64,000 bases of DNA from NCBI RefSeq assembly GCF_001482385.1, contig NZ_CP013611.1, positions 2,108,001 through 2,172,000 of the forward strand. Reading direction: 5' to 3'. Both the position numbers and the translations under genes were made by a program. Each line of letters opens with the position of its first letter. Position 1 is the first letter of the stretch. Shown here one piece after another: positions 38,778-47,954 of this stretch. The DNA comes from Pseudoalteromonas rubra (GTDB lineage Bacteria > Pseudomonadota > Gammaproteobacteria > Enterobacterales > Alteromonadaceae). The notes beneath the pieces were generated by a model that saw nothing but the letters and a program-made list of their open reading frames with translations, ran no database searches and was not told the origin of the DNA.

Positions 38778-39694
38778 TCGCTGCGCCCCTGTTCCAACAA
38801 CCCGACAAACAACTCTTCCAGGCGGTTTGCCTTATTTCGCATACTCAGAACGGTATTACCCTGTTCATTCAGCTGGGTGAATACCCCATTGAGCCCCTGA
38901 GATTTTGCGACTTCAACTTCCAGCGTATGATCGTCTGTCAGAACAAACTCATAGCCTTCCAGGTTAACCGGATTTATGGGCGCCTTAAGGTCCAGTACAA
39001 AGGTTTCTTTGTCCAGCTTAGCCAACAACGCCTTTATGGTCGTGTGTTCGACAATCTTGCCCTGATCGATAATCGCAATGTTGCGACACAGCAACTCGGC
39101 TTCTTCCAGATAATGGGTGGTCAGGATAATGGTGATACCCTGAGCATTGATTTCACGTAAGAAATCCCACATGGAACGACGCAGTTCAATATCAACCCCA
39201 GCCGTTGGTTCGTCCAGGATCAACAGCTTAGGCTCATGCATCAATGCCCGGGCAATCATCAAACGGCGTTTCATACCGCCTGATAAAGTCCGTGCCTGTT
39301 TGTCTTTTTTATCCAGTAACCCCAACTGCTTTAAGTATTTTTCGGCGCGCTCATGGGCCTGAGCACGCGGCACACCATAATAGCCCGCCTGATTGACCAA
39401 AATTTGATTGAGGGTTTCAAACTGATTAAAATTAAATTCCTGTGGCACCAGGCCCAGATGAGATTTGGCCGCTTCCAAATCGGTGTCTATGCTCTGACCA
39501 AATACTTCCACCTGACCCGCCGTTTTGTTCACCAAAGATGAAATCACACCTATGGTGGTCGACTTACCGGCACCATTTGGGCCCAGCAGCGCAAAGAAGT
39601 CGCCCTGCTCAACCTGTAAATCAATCCCTTTGACGGCCTCAACGCCGTTACTGTAGACCTTACGCAGGCCTGATATATTTAATGCCTTTGTCAT
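38774..39694 (-). CDS. yadG: ABC transporter ATP-binding protein (YadG family)
   Basis: A 306-residue ATPase from the ATG at 39692-39694 (a GTG at 39712 overlaps the ribosome site and is less likely). Walker A GPNGAGKSTTIG, Q-loop LVPQEFNFNQFE, signature LSGGMKRRLMIARAL and Walker B LLILDEPTAGVDIELR are all intact, with the H-loop in LTTHYLEEAELL. The C-terminal 85 residues are the extra domain common to ABC-2 exporters. It energises the permease encoded next. Confidence 0.92.
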   Translation of the reverse strand: MTKALNISGLRKVYSNGVEAVKGIDLQVEQGDFFALLGPNGAGKSTTIGVISSLVNKTAGQVEVFGQSIDTDLEAAKSHLGLVPQEFNFNQFETLNQILVNQAGYYGVPRAQAHERAEKYLKQLGLLDKKDKQARTLSGGMKRRLMIARALMHEPKLLILDEPTAGVDIELRRSMWDFLREINAQGITIILTTHYLEEAELLCRNIAIIDQGKIVEHTTIKALLAKLDKETFVLDLKAPINPVNLEGYEFVLTDDHTLEVEVAKSQGLNGVFTQLNEQGNTVLSMRNKANRLEELFVGLLEQGRSE

Positions 39695-39901
39695 CTTATT
39701 GTTTTTCCTCACATCCCCATGTTGTTGTTTTCACTTGTTTGTATCAATACGCTTTGTTATCAGCCTGGTAAAAAACGCAACACCTCAGCGCCAGAGAAGT
39801 CTCGATCTGATTATTCAGTGGTTCTGAATACGCCATTTTCAACCCAGATCATGATAAGTTTTAATCCCTCTGCGCCTATGATGTATTAACGCTGCAGAGG
39901 T

Positions 39902-40519
39902 TTAGTCGCCGTAGCCCCAGCGCTTTGCTAACCGGTGCTCTATACCCAGGTGATCTAAAATGCGCGCCACCATGAAATCGACTAAGTCCTCAATGCTTTG
40001 TGGCTGGTGATAAAAACCAGGAGCCGCAGGCATAATAGTGACACCCAACCGGCTCAGCTTGAGCATATTTTCCAGGTGAATGGCACTGAACGGGGTTTCT
40101 CTGGGCACCAGGATTAGCTCACCACGTTCCTTGATCACCACATCGGCCGCACGCTCCAGCAAGTTGTCTGACGCCCCCATGGCAATGGCGGAGACGCTTC
40201 CCGCGCTACACGGACACACCACCATTTTCTTAGGGGCCGCAGAGCCCGATGCCACCGGGCTGAACCAGTTGTCTTTACCAAACACCTGGATCTGTCCGGC
40301 TTTGGCCTGATAGAGCTCGCTGAGTTGCGCCGTGGCCTTGTCTTCATTGCCAGACAGTTTGATATTCGATTCAGTGTCCAGCACCACACGGGCAGCACTG
40401 GAGATCAACACATAAACCTGATAATCCAGCGCCACCAGTACTTCGAGTAAACGCAACCCGTAGGGCGCACCCGACGCCCCGCTGAACGCCAGTGTGATAG
40501 CTGGCTTAAATTGTGACAT
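39902..40519 (-). CDS. ubiX: Flavin prenyltransferase UbiX
   Basis: A 205-residue enzyme from the ATG at 40517-40519 (GAGGT nine bases before). It prenylates FMN to make the cofactor for UbiD in ubiquinone synthesis. Motifs are [46 protein letters not shown] and [19 protein letters not shown]. It starts four bases after the mpl stop codon, so the two form an operon, an arrangement also seen in other gammaproteobacteria. Confidence 0.94.
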   Translation of the reverse strand: MSQFKPAITLAFSGASGAPYGLRLLEVLVALDYQVYVLISSAARVVLDTESNIKLSGNEDKATAQLSELYQAKAGQIQVFGKDNWFSPVASGSAAPKKMVVCPCSAGSVSAIAMGASDNLLERAADVVIKERGELILVPRETPFSAIHLENMLKLSRLGVTIMPAAPGFYHQPQSIEDLVDFMVARILDHLGIEHRLAKRWGYGD

Positions 40520-40523
40520 AACT

Positions 40524-41873
40524 TTATGACCTCTTTTCGCGCAGTGCACTTAACACTGCCTCATGGATCCCATTAAACCCGCCGTTGCTCATGATCAAGA
40601 CATGCTCGCCCGGCTTTGCCTGAGCCGCTACCGCCGCCACAATGTCATCGGTGTTGTGGTAACACCCATATCCAGCTTGTTGAGCTGCTTCTTGTAATGA
40701 CCAGCTCAGCTTAGGCGGCTCAAACAACAACACCTCATCGGCTGCCGCCAGCGAGTCCATCAACGTTTGCTGGTGAACACCCATTTTCATGGTGTTAGAA
40801 CGCGGCTCCAGAATCGCTGTAATACGGGCATCACCCACCTTGGCACGCAATCCGGCCAAAGTGGTTTCAATTGCTGTGGGGTGATGAGCAAAGTCGTCAT
40901 ACACACAGACTCCATTAACCTCGCCCAGCAATTCCATCCGCCGCTTAGGTGATTTAAATTCACCGAGCGCCTCTATGCTGACTGACACAGGAATACCCAC
41001 ATGACGCGCAGCGGCGATCGCCATCAGCGCATTTTTAACATTGTGCTCGCCAATGGCCTGCCAATTCACCATGCCCTGACTTTCGTTGTTCAGTAGCACC
41101 TCAAACTGGCTGCCATCCGCTTTACACAGGCGATAATCCCAGTCACCACCGAGCGTTTCTTGCTGGCTCCAGAAGCCTTTATCTATCACTTCGCATAGGG
41201 GTTTATCCGCTGCCGGGTAAATTGCTTTACCCTGCGCAGGTAAAGTACGAAGCAAATGGTGAAACTGGGTCTGAATTGCAGCCAAATCGGCAAAAATATC
41301 GGCGTGATCAAATTCAAGGTTATTCATGATCAAGGTCCGCGGCAGGTAATGGACAAACTTGCTGCGCTTATCAAAGAACGCCGTGTCATATTCATCGGCT
41401 TCAATGACAAAAAACGGGGTATCACTGGTACGCGCCGATACACCAAAGTTCTGTACTATGCCCCCGATCAGAAAACCGGGACGCAATCCTGCGTATTCCA
41501 GCAACCAGGCCAGCATACTGGCAGTCGTCGTTTTACCGTGAGTACCGGCCACTGCCAGTACCCAACTGTTTTGCAAGACGTGATGTTTTAACCATTCGGG
41601 ACCTGAGGTGTAAGGTAAGCCGCGTTCCAACACATATTCCACACAGGCGTTACCGCGGCTCATGGCATTGCCAATCACCACCATATCGGGTGCCGGATCC
41701 AGCTGAGCCGGATCGTAGCCCTGAGTTAATTCAATACCAAGCGACTCCAGCTGAGTGCTCATAGGGGGATAAACGTTTTGATCGGATCCCGTCACCTTAT
41801 GGCCCAGCGATTTTGCAATGGCCGCAATGCCACCCATAAAGGTGCCGCAGATCCCAAGAATGTGAATATGCAT
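40524..41873 (-). CDS. mpl: UDP-N-acetylmuramate:tripeptide ligase Mpl
   Basis: A 449-residue Mur-family ligase that recycles the murein tripeptide directly onto UDP-MurNAc. It starts [21 protein letters not shown], has the ATP loop [15 protein letters not shown], the conserved [16 protein letters not shown] and the C-terminal [15 protein letters not shown]. These distinguish Mpl from MurC. No clear ribosome site is seen before the ATG. Confidence 0.95.
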   Translation of the reverse strand: MHIHILGICGTFMGGIAAIAKSLGHKVTGSDQNVYPPMSTQLESLGIELTQGYDPAQLDPAPDMVVIGNAMSRGNACVEYVLERGLPYTSGPEWLKHHVLQNSWVLAVAGTHGKTTTASMLAWLLEYAGLRPGFLIGGIVQNFGVSARTSDTPFFVIEADEYDTAFFDKRSKFVHYLPRTLIMNNLEFDHADIFADLAAIQTQFHHLLRTLPAQGKAIYPAADKPLCEVIDKGFWSQQETLGGDWDYRLCKADGSQFEVLLNNESQGMVNWQAIGEHNVKNALMAIAAARHVGIPVSVSIEALGEFKSPKRRMELLGEVNGVCVYDDFAHHPTAIETTLAGLRAKVGDARITAILEPRSNTMKMGVHQQTLMDSLAAADEVLLFEPPKLSWSLQEAAQQAGYGCYHNTDDIVAAVAAQAKPGEHVLIMSNGGFNGIHEAVLSALREKRS

Positions 41874-42001
41874 GATTTTATTTATTAATTAGCTGACTAA
41901 CCCGCTTAGGTTAACATACTCGCCTGAACCTTGGCTGGTTTTGTGAGCAGAACCACACAAAACACTTTTGCAGCTGGTGCAAAGTCACGGCAACAGGCAT
42001 G

Positions 42002-42043
42002 AAAAAACCGGCTTAAGTGCATCACCTAAGCCGGTTTTTAAAT
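42002..42043 (-). terminator. Intrinsic terminator downstream of pyrE
   Basis: AAAAACCGGCTTA and TAAGCCGGTTTTT pair around an 11-base loop, 23 bases after the pyrE stop codon. It has A and T flanks on both sides. Confidence 0.85.
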
Positions 42044-42065
42044 ACGATTTTAACGGGTTACTTAA

Positions 42066-42710
42066 TTAAGCAACACCGTACTGGTCACGATATGCTTTAA
42101 CCGCTTCCAGGTGCTCGGCCATATCACCTTGTTGCTCAAGGTAAGTAATAAGATCAGCCAGCTTCACGATAGACACAACTTCGGTGTTAAAGTCGCGCTC
42201 AACTTCCTGAATAGCAGACAGCTCACCTTTGCCTTTTTCCTGACGATCAAGAGCAATCAACACACCCGCCAGATCTGCGCCATTGGCAGCGATGATTTCC
42301 ATCGATTCACGAATAGCCGTGCCCGCCGTGATCACATCATCCACCAGCATGATACGACCAGCCAGCTCAGAGCCTACCAGGTTGCCACCTTCACCGTGCT
42401 GCTTTTTCTCTTTACGGTTAAAGCAGTAAGGGACGTCTTTATCATAATGATCTGCCAGTGCAACAGCCGTGGTCGTCGCAATTGGGATACCTTTATACGC
42501 AGGGCCGAACAGAACATCGTACGCAATGCCAGCATCTTCCAATGCGGCTGCGTAAAAACGACCTAAGCGCGCCAAATCACGGCCAGTGTTGAACAAACCT
42601 GCATTAAAGAAATAAGGGCTGGTACGGCCAGATTTAAGCGTAAATTCACCAAACTTCAGCACCTGCTTTTGTAGGGCAAATTCAATAAAGTCTTTTTGAT
42701 ACTGTTTCAT
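42066..42710 (-). CDS. pyrE: Orotate phosphoribosyltransferase
   Basis: A 214-residue enzyme making OMP from orotate and PRPP in pyrimidine synthesis. The substrate loop is [20 protein letters not shown], the flexible loop contains [11 protein letters not shown], and the PRPP motif is [18 protein letters not shown]. It follows rph by 25 bases, the classic rph-pyrE order; the attenuator known between them in E. coli is not visible here because the gap is too short. Confidence 0.97.
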   Translation of the reverse strand: MKQYQKDFIEFALQKQVLKFGEFTLKSGRTSPYFFNAGLFNTGRDLARLGRFYAAALEDAGIAYDVLFGPAYKGIPIATTTAVALADHYDKDVPYCFNRKEKKQHGEGGNLVGSELAGRIMLVDDVITAGTAIRESMEIIAANGADLAGVLIALDRQEKGKGELSAIQEVERDFNTEVVSIVKLADLITYLEQQGDMAEHLEAVKAYRDQYGVA

Positions 42711-42735
42711 GCGATACCTTCTTATTTACTTATGC

Positions 42736-43449
42736 TTATGCCAGAGCCTGTTTTTGCAGGTCAATGATCTCACGGATTGAATGCTTAGCCAGTGCCAGCA
42801 GCTCATCCAGTTCTTCGAATGAGAAAGGTTCGCCCTCGGCCGTGCCTTGCACTTCAATCAGTTTGCCGGTTTCCGTCATGATCACGTTCATGTCGGTCTC
42901 AGCTTCTGAATCTTCCAGATATTCCAGATCGGTAATGGCTTCGCCGTTGTAAACACCCACAGAGATAGCTGCGATCATAAACTTCAGCGGGTTAGCATTG
43001 ATCATGCCCTTGGCACGCATGTGTGTCAGTGCGTCAACCAGTGCCACACAAGCACCGCTGATCGATGCGGTACGTGTACCCCCGTCTGCCTGTAACACAT
43101 CACAATCGATGGTAATGGTGTTTTCACCCAATGCGCTCAGGTCAACCGCAGCACGCAATGCACGGGCGATCAGACGTTGGATCTCCATGGTACGTCCGCC
43201 CTGCTTACCTTTTGCCGCTTCACGGCCATTACGCGTGTGAGTAGAACGCGGAAGCATCCCGTATTCTGCAGTGATCCAGCCTTTGCCCTGGCCTTTCATA
43301 AAACGCGGTACACCCGCTTCTACCGTGGCAGTACACAACACCTTAGTGTTGCCGAACTCTACCAGCACCGAGCCCTCGGCATGCATAGTATAGTTACGTG
43401 TAAAAGTTACCGGTCTGATTTGATTTGCAGTTCTTTCGCTTGGACGCAT
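42736..43449 (-). CDS. rph: Ribonuclease PH
   Basis: A 237-residue phosphorolytic 3'-5' exoribonuclease that trims tRNA 3' ends. The ATG at 43447-43449 gives the family start [14 protein letters not shown]; the frame runs on to 43530 but that part is unconserved. Key segments are [34 protein letters not shown] (phosphate-site Arg residues), [13 protein letters not shown] and [20 protein letters not shown]. The enzyme appears intact, unlike the frameshifted rph of E. coli K-12. Confidence 0.97.
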   Translation of the reverse strand: MRPSERTANQIRPVTFTRNYTMHAEGSVLVEFGNTKVLCTATVEAGVPRFMKGQGKGWITAEYGMLPRSTHTRNGREAAKGKQGGRTMEIQRLIARALRAAVDLSALGENTITIDCDVLQADGGTRTASISGACVALVDALTHMRAKGMINANPLKFMIAAISVGVYNGEAITDLEYLEDSEAETDMNVIMTETGKLIEVQGTAEGEPFSFEELDELLALAKHSIREIIDLQKQALA

Positions 43450-43674
43450 CCACCTTCCCCTATCATCAAAGTTTCGCGATATTATAAAGGGTTCCCAGGC
43501 GCTATGCCATGCGGATCGCGAATAATTCACATCCAGCCACTAGAGCTGGGCGATGTTTCAGCTATAATGGCGATGTTTCGTTCATGGCGATGTGTGTGTT
43601 CACCAACGACAGCGCTGTACCTTAGGTAGCCACATGCAGACACGCCGCAACCTTAGATTAAATTAGGAACTTAT

Positions 43675-44535
43675 ATGATCCATAGTATGACCGCTTATGC
43701 CCGTAAAGAGATCAAGGGCGACTGGGGCACCGGTGTGTGGGAGATCCGCTCCGTCAACCAACGCTATCTTGAAACCTTTATCCGCGCACCGGAACAGTTC
43801 CGCGGCCTGGAACCGGTCATTCGCGAGCGCCTGCGCAAACACTTACAGCGCGGTAAAGTGGAAGTATTTTTGAAGTTCACCGCCAACCCGGCGCACGTAG
43901 GTCAGCTGTCGATCAACGAAACCCTGAGTAAGCAGCTGATCGAAAATGCCAAGTGGGTGCAGTCGCACAGCGGTGGCGAGATAAACCCAACAGACATCCT
44001 GCGCTGGCCAGGCGTCATGGAAGCCGAAGAAGTGGATCTGGACACAGTGAACAGCGAGCTGTTAAAAGGCTTTGATGCCCTGGTTGAAGAATTTAAAGCA
44101 GCGCGCGCAAGCGAAGGTAACAACCTGGAAACCATGATCACCACCCGCCTGGATAGTATTCTGGAGCAGGTTGCCGTTGTTGAAGGCCATATGCCAGAAG
44201 TGGCTAAATGGCAGCGTGAAAAACTCACCGCTAAGCTGGAAGACCTGAAAGCCGAAATCGACGAGAACCGCCTGGAGCAGGAGCTAATTTACCTGGCGCA
44301 AAAACAGGACGTGGCAGAAGAACTCGACCGCCTCAAGTCACACGTTAAAGAAACCCATAAGATCCTGAAAAAAGGCGGCGCCTGTGGCCGACGTCTGGAC
44401 TTTATGATGCAAGAGTTCAACCGCGAGTCCAACACCCTGGCGTCTAAATCAATCAATACCGAGATCACCAACGCCGCCGTTGAACTCAAGGTACTGATTG
44501 AGCAAATGCGCGAACAGATCCAGAATATTGAGTGA
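43675..44535 (+). CDS. yicC: YicC family protein (endoribonuclease-related)
   Basis: A 286-residue protein starting MIHSMTAYARKEIKGDWGTGVWEIRSVNQRYLE and ending with ELIYLAQKQDVAEELDRLKSHV and CGRRLDFMMQEFNRE, the YicC-N and DUF1732 domains. YicC has been linked to sRNA decay. It is divergent from rph and followed by a strong terminator. In related genomes yicC is commonly close to gmk; here 4.7 kb of other genes intervene. Confidence 0.95.
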   Translation: MIHSMTAYARKEIKGDWGTGVWEIRSVNQRYLETFIRAPEQFRGLEPVIRERLRKHLQRGKVEVFLKFTANPAHVGQLSINETLSKQLIENAKWVQSHSGGEINPTDILRWPGVMEAEEVDLDTVNSELLKGFDALVEEFKAARASEGNNLETMITTRLDSILEQVAVVEGHMPEVAKWQREKLTAKLEDLKAEIDENRLEQELIYLAQKQDVAEELDRLKSHVKETHKILKKGGACGRRLDFMMQEFNRESNTLASKSINTEITNAAVELKVLIEQMREQIQNIE

Positions 44536-44552
44536 TTTAAACTAAACTCGTT

Positions 44553-44582
44553 GAAAAGCCCCAGCTGTTGGGGCTTTTTTGT
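44553..44582 (+). terminator. Intrinsic terminator of yicC
   Basis: GAAAAGCCCC, loop AGCTGT, TGGGGCTTTTTT: a GC stem followed by T6, 18 bases after the yicC stop. Confidence 0.88.
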
Positions 44583-44650
44583 TCAACACTCCCGCGCTTA
44601 ATTTCCACTGCCGCCCTTCGTGGAGATATAACATAATGATTCTTAACTCT

Positions 44651-45997
44651 TTAATGAATGCCCAATGTTTTAAGGGCGTGTGCAAAGCTGCTGAAACGTT
44701 CACTAAACCTGGTTGCGGGTACTCCCGCCATCAATACCCTGATCTCATCGATTTGCGCTTGCGTAGGCTGGCTAAATGAACGGTTATAGTCATCCCCCCA
44801 ATTCGCCAGCTCTGATTTAATCTGACCTTCATCAAACATAGAAACGACCTGTTCGTTTGACATTAGCATCAGTAAAAATACCACTCTTTCCCACTTATTG
44901 ATTTGATGAGACAGCGCGACACATGCTCGTGCGGTATGCGGATGTTCTGAGCCACAAATGATATCCATCAACGCTTTCGCATTCAGGTAGACCCGTGTTT
45001 TTACCATCAGCCTTGCCGACTCCTTACATACTGAAGGAGAGGGATCTCTTAGCCCGTTCAACAGATATACCAAACGATTATGAGAGTCTAACTTCAACAG
45101 ACTGTTTAGCGCCTGTTTTCTGAGAGAGGGTGTACCATGCTGATGAAAGTATTTTATTTTATCCAAATCACCAACACACTTAAGATAGCCAAGCCCCCAG
45201 ATAGCCGCCTTAGTACTTATGTCTTTAGTAAGATGCTCCCTGTAAAATGCCACAACATCATTACCATTTGCCTGACAGTGCTTTACAGCCAGCTCACGTA
45301 CCGAGGAATGGCGATCAACTAACCCTTTTTCAGCCACCTGAGCATTGTTGGTGTCCATTAATAGGTGCTTTAATACGGCTTTTCGGATTGGCATAAACTT
45401 ATCATTTAATAAGCTTAGGTAGTGCTTCTCCAGCACTTGTGGATAGTGAATACCAGACCAGCGAAAAGCATGGGCTCTGACTAAAACATCTTTACTCGAA
45501 AAAGCCATAGGCAACAATGTTTGGGCATCAACAACCTGATGTTCAATGACTAAATTCAAGCAGAGCCTGGCCACATAACTGTTTGCGCTTTGCACAGCTG
45601 CCAACAAATGGCCTCGGTTTGTTTCTGTTAACAGCAAAGCCTCCACTTGCCGAATAACATCTTGATGATTGGCTCTGTGGCAATCCTGTAGATGATATAC
45701 TTGAGGAAGACACTGAATAATGGCCTCAACATTTTCATCTACCATCAAGTAGCTCAACGCTTTTACTGCCGCATATCGAACTTGAGGCACCCAATCATTC
45801 ACGCGAATAATTAGACAGGGAAAAGCCACCGGGTCGCCCATCATACCTAACCTTAAAACGGCATTTTCTCGTTTGTGACCGTCATGATCCTGACTCAACT
45901 TAATAAGCTCTTCAATAGTCGCTACCTGTTCAGGCTGAGTATTTCTATTTAAGGTTATTTTTTTCAACTGACTGAATAATTGCTGCAAGTCATACAC
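44651..45997 (-). CDS. HEAT-repeat protein, unknown function
   Basis: A 448-residue protein with a GTG start at 45995-45997 and AAGG seven bases upstream. It is a chain of helical HEAT-type repeats from about residue 40 to 410, for example ENAVLRLGMMGDPVAFPCLI, QVRYAAVKALSYLMVDENVE, SSVRELAVKHCQANGNDVVA and PSLRKQALNSLLKLDSHN. There is no signal peptide, membrane helix or catalytic motif. HEAT arrays usually form protein-binding surfaces. It lies downstream of the double-glycine peptide gene on the same strand but about 500 bases and one terminator apart. I do not recognise a specific family. Confidence 0.8.
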   Translation of the reverse strand: MYDLQQLFSQLKKITLNRNTQPEQVATIEELIKLSQDHDGHKRENAVLRLGMMGDPVAFPCLIIRVNDWVPQVRYAAVKALSYLMVDENVEAIIQCLPQVYHLQDCHRANHQDVIRQVEALLLTETNRGHLLAAVQSANSYVARLCLNLVIEHQVVDAQTLLPMAFSSKDVLVRAHAFRWSGIHYPQVLEKHYLSLLNDKFMPIRKAVLKHLLMDTNNAQVAEKGLVDRHSSVRELAVKHCQANGNDVVAFYREHLTKDISTKAAIWGLGYLKCVGDLDKIKYFHQHGTPSLRKQALNSLLKLDSHNRLVYLLNGLRDPSPSVCKESARLMVKTRVYLNAKALMDIICGSEHPHTARACVALSHQINKWERVVFLLMLMSNEQVVSMFDEGQIKSELANWGDDYNRSFSQPTQAQIDEIRVLMAGVPATRFSERFSSFAHALKTLGIH

Positions 45998-46503
45998 AAT
46001 AGTGCCTTTTTAAATATGCCCGGTTAATCTGTCGGCTAGCCTAACGCAACAAGGCATAACAATAAACTCCGCTAAGTCTACTGTGGTTTTCCTCTGGATT
46101 TTTAGCTGACACCCACTGGTAAATTCACAGACCAATTGTGAGCAGTTTCAAAGTCGAACGTGCCTCAAAGCTTTTACGCTAGTTTGGGGGGCTGTCCATG
46201 TTACTCATGTTGCTCTTCACGGCTTTACAGAAAAAGAAACCAGCCTGAGCGCGCAATGGCTGCCGAAATGTTTAATTAGGTTGGTTATAGTTAGCATATT
46301 TCATGCGTCCCAGCTGGTTGCTTCAAAACCAGCCTAACCAGTCTTGATAACTCGCAGCAACAATTCCATGTGTAAAGCATAAAAACTGCTAGCACAGGTT
46401 ATTAGCTGATTGTCCAGCGCTATTCACGGACTAAAGCAAGATTATGTATATCTTCATAAAAAAAGCGCTGAACGCGCTTTTTGTTTTAGCAATTAAGCTG
46501 GCT
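45998..46503. other. Intergenic region between the HEAT gene and the double-glycine peptide gene
   Basis: About 506 bases holding the peptide gene's terminator at its right end. On the plus strand 46110-46337 is open for 75 codons without an in-frame ATG; its translation matches nothing I recognise, and it may be a relic. Promoter sequences for the HEAT gene should lie at the left end but none stands out. Confidence 0.5.
46457..46487 (-). terminator. Intrinsic terminator of the double-glycine peptide gene
   Basis: On the minus strand AAAAAGCGC, loop GTTCA, GCGCTTTTTTTT: a compact stem and T8, starting 17 bases after the peptide stop codon. Such tight placement supports the small gene as a real transcription unit. 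Confidence 0.85.
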
Positions 46504-46626
46504 TTAGCCGCCACTGTTTTTTGGCGGAACAGGATGCACAGCCTGGGCACGATCAGGGACATCAGGGCTACTAATACCACCTCCTCCAACCGTTTTTCTT
46601 AAGTCATCTTTCGACAATCGTTTCAT
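46504..46626 (-). CDS. 40-residue peptide with bacteriocin-type double-glycine leader
   Basis: A short open frame from the ATG at 46624-46626 to TAA at 46504-46506. A near-perfect ribosome site (AAGGAGGG, 46636-46643) lies nine bases upstream, and a terminator follows 17 bases after the stop. The product starts MKR, then LSKDDLRKTVGG at residues 4-15. This fits the double-glycine leader pattern LS..(E/D)L..(I/V).GG: L at -12, S at -11, D at -8, L at -7, GG at -2/-1; only -4 (Thr) deviates. Cleavage would release 25 residues, rich in Pro and Gly, with no Cys (GGISSPDVPDR then AQAVHPVPPKNSGG). Such leaders direct cutting and export by C39-peptidase ABC exporters. No exporter or modifying enzyme is in this window. 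A bacteriocin, RiPP precursor or signal peptide are all possible. Confidence 0.75.
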   Translation of the reverse strand: MKRLSKDDLRKTVGGGGISSPDVPDRAQAVHPVPPKNSGG

Positions 46627-46687
46627 GGTTTAAAACCCTCCTTAATTGATTCAAAAAGTTAACTAAGCTGACTTCTTGACACCTAAA

Positions 46688-46717
46688 AATTTACTCCTTA
46701 CAAAAAACACGACTCAA
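46688..46717 (-). promoter_or_regulatory. Possible promoter of the double-glycine peptide gene
   Basis: On the minus strand TTGAGT (46712-46717) and TAAATT (46688-46693) are 18 bases apart, each four of six to consensus, about 60 bases before the start codon. Read by eye; weak. Confidence 0.3.
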
Positions 46718-46807
46718 AAAAGCATGCTTGACCTCAATCTTCATGTTGCTCACATAAGAGCATTAGCAGCTTAATGTCTCAGTACTGACTGTGTATAAAA
46801 TGAAAAC

Positions 46808-47344
46808 TCAGCTAGCGCCTTCATGATTAAACTCGCTATCCCTTACCGGCGCATTAATAGCAAATACCAGCAAAGCAAGGCTCAAAATCACATGGATTGC
46901 TAACATAATATTGTCTCGTAGATAGAGTTTGAACGGTACAGAGTCAATCAGATAACTCTTGTAAGCCAGTATTTCTATCCATGTAATAAAATTAACTACA
47001 CACATCAAAGCGAGTAATAGAAGTATACAGCACTCTTGTATGGATAAAGTTTGGCGTTTGTAGACAGTAAGAAAGTACTCAGAGCCCAACCATGTATACA
47101 GTTTATATGCAAAACTTCTTCTGTAGACTACGGGGATAAGAAACATCAAACTCACGAAGATATCCGCAATATAATAGTGTGTAGTCCATTGCAACGTAAT
47201 TGGTAAAGTCGCCAATTCAAACGTTTCAAAAAGGCCATAAGTCAATAGAAACCATCTCGCTGTGGCAATGTTCCAACAAAGAATCAAACCCAACAAAATC
47301 ATTGCAATAGGGGCATATTCCATAACCGCATATATTTCATTCAT
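46808..47344 (-). CDS. Five-helix membrane protein, unknown function
   Basis: A 178-residue AT-rich gene. Hydrophobic segments lie at about residues 10-29, 31-51, 58-75, 102-128 and 146-164, with few charged residues between them. No family or catalytic motif is recognised. AAGGAG overlaps the end of the upstream XRE gene and the start is three bases after that gene's stop codon, so the two are cotranscribed. Lying between an XRE regulator and a double-glycine peptide, it could be an immunity or receptor protein; that is inference only. Confidence 0.75.
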   Translation of the reverse strand: MNEIYAVMEYAPIAMILLGLILCWNIATARWFLLTYGLFETFELATLPITLQWTTHYYIADIFVSLMFLIPVVYRRSFAYKLYTWLGSEYFLTVYKRQTLSIQECCILLLLALMCVVNFITWIEILAYKSYLIDSVPFKLYLRDNIMLAIHVILSLALLVFAINAPVRDSEFNHEGAS

Positions 47345-47347
47345 GGA

Positions 47348-47647
47348 TCACTCCTTTTCTGGCTTTTCATCGGGTGAAGGACTTTGCTCTTCAAGATCGG
47401 TGAGTTTAAGTACACCAGTTAAATCTTTACCAAAAACCAGAAACAGCTCGAACATCTGGGCGTAACTCATATCGGTTTTGCCGGATTCATAGTTACTGAT
47501 GGTGGCCTGGTCAACACCAAGCCGCCTGGCCAGCTCTTGCTGGGACCAGCCTCTGTGATGTCTCAACTGGCGGATTGAGCGCTGCACATAGCGCCTGAAG
47601 TTCTCCACTTTGTGATTGCGCTTATCAGGACTGTTCTTCACGCGCAT
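47348..47647 (-). CDS. XRE-family helix-turn-helix regulator
   Basis: A 99-residue DNA-binding protein. The HTH is at about residues 22-75: IRQLRHHRGWSQQELARRLG, then VDQATISNYESGKTDMSYAQM. The C-terminus is short and acidic (LEEQSPSPDEKPEKE), without a ligand domain. GGGAG precedes the ATG. It heads a two-gene unit with the five-helix membrane protein. It probably controls its own locus, but no operator was identified. Confidence 0.88.
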   Translation of the reverse strand: MRVKNSPDKRNHKVENFRRYVQRSIRQLRHHRGWSQQELARRLGVDQATISNYESGKTDMSYAQMFELFLVFGKDLTGVLKLTDLEEQSPSPDEKPEKE

Positions 47648-47954
47648 GCATCTCCCTATTTATTCTTGAGGCTAACCTAGCAAGCCACACTACAAAATAA
47701 AACATTTTAGAAACAAAATTAACACACCCAACTACCTTTTATGAATACTTTTATAACCTGTTCCACTTTGCATCCGTGTTTATCTTCACCCCGGTAACAA
47801 CACCCAAACCTGAACCCTGAGCGGCAAACCTTACCTTTATTTGCCCTCACTCATTGACCTGTCTATAACTTCATAGTTTATCGTTTCGTTTGTTACCGCC
47901 TGACCGCGCTTATTGTTGGCCAGTCTGGCATATGTAAAAGAGGAGCCGGGTTTG
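47648..47954. other. Divergent region between the XRE gene and the MerR-methyltransferase gene
   Basis: About 307 bases, AT-rich near the XRE gene. It contains the MerR-style promoter at 47854-47884 pointing right. No further gene is supported. Confidence 0.55.
47854..47884 (+). promoter_or_regulatory. MerR-type promoter with 19-bp spacer
   Basis: TTGACC (47854-47859) and TATCGT (47879-47884) are separated by 19 bases, two more than usual, with a partial dyad CTAT...ATAG in the spacer. Overlong spacers carrying a dyad are the hallmark of promoters bent and activated by MerR-family regulators. The gene 70 bases downstream encodes a MerR-type protein, so autoregulation is likely. Confidence 0.55.

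Noticed and set aside
42711..42735. rph-pyrE attenuator as in E. coli
   Set aside because: The gap is only 25 bases and holds no stem-loop with T run.
46198..46248. 16-codon plus-strand frame starting ATGTTACTCATG near the HEAT gene
   Set aside because: No ribosome site and no recognisable product.
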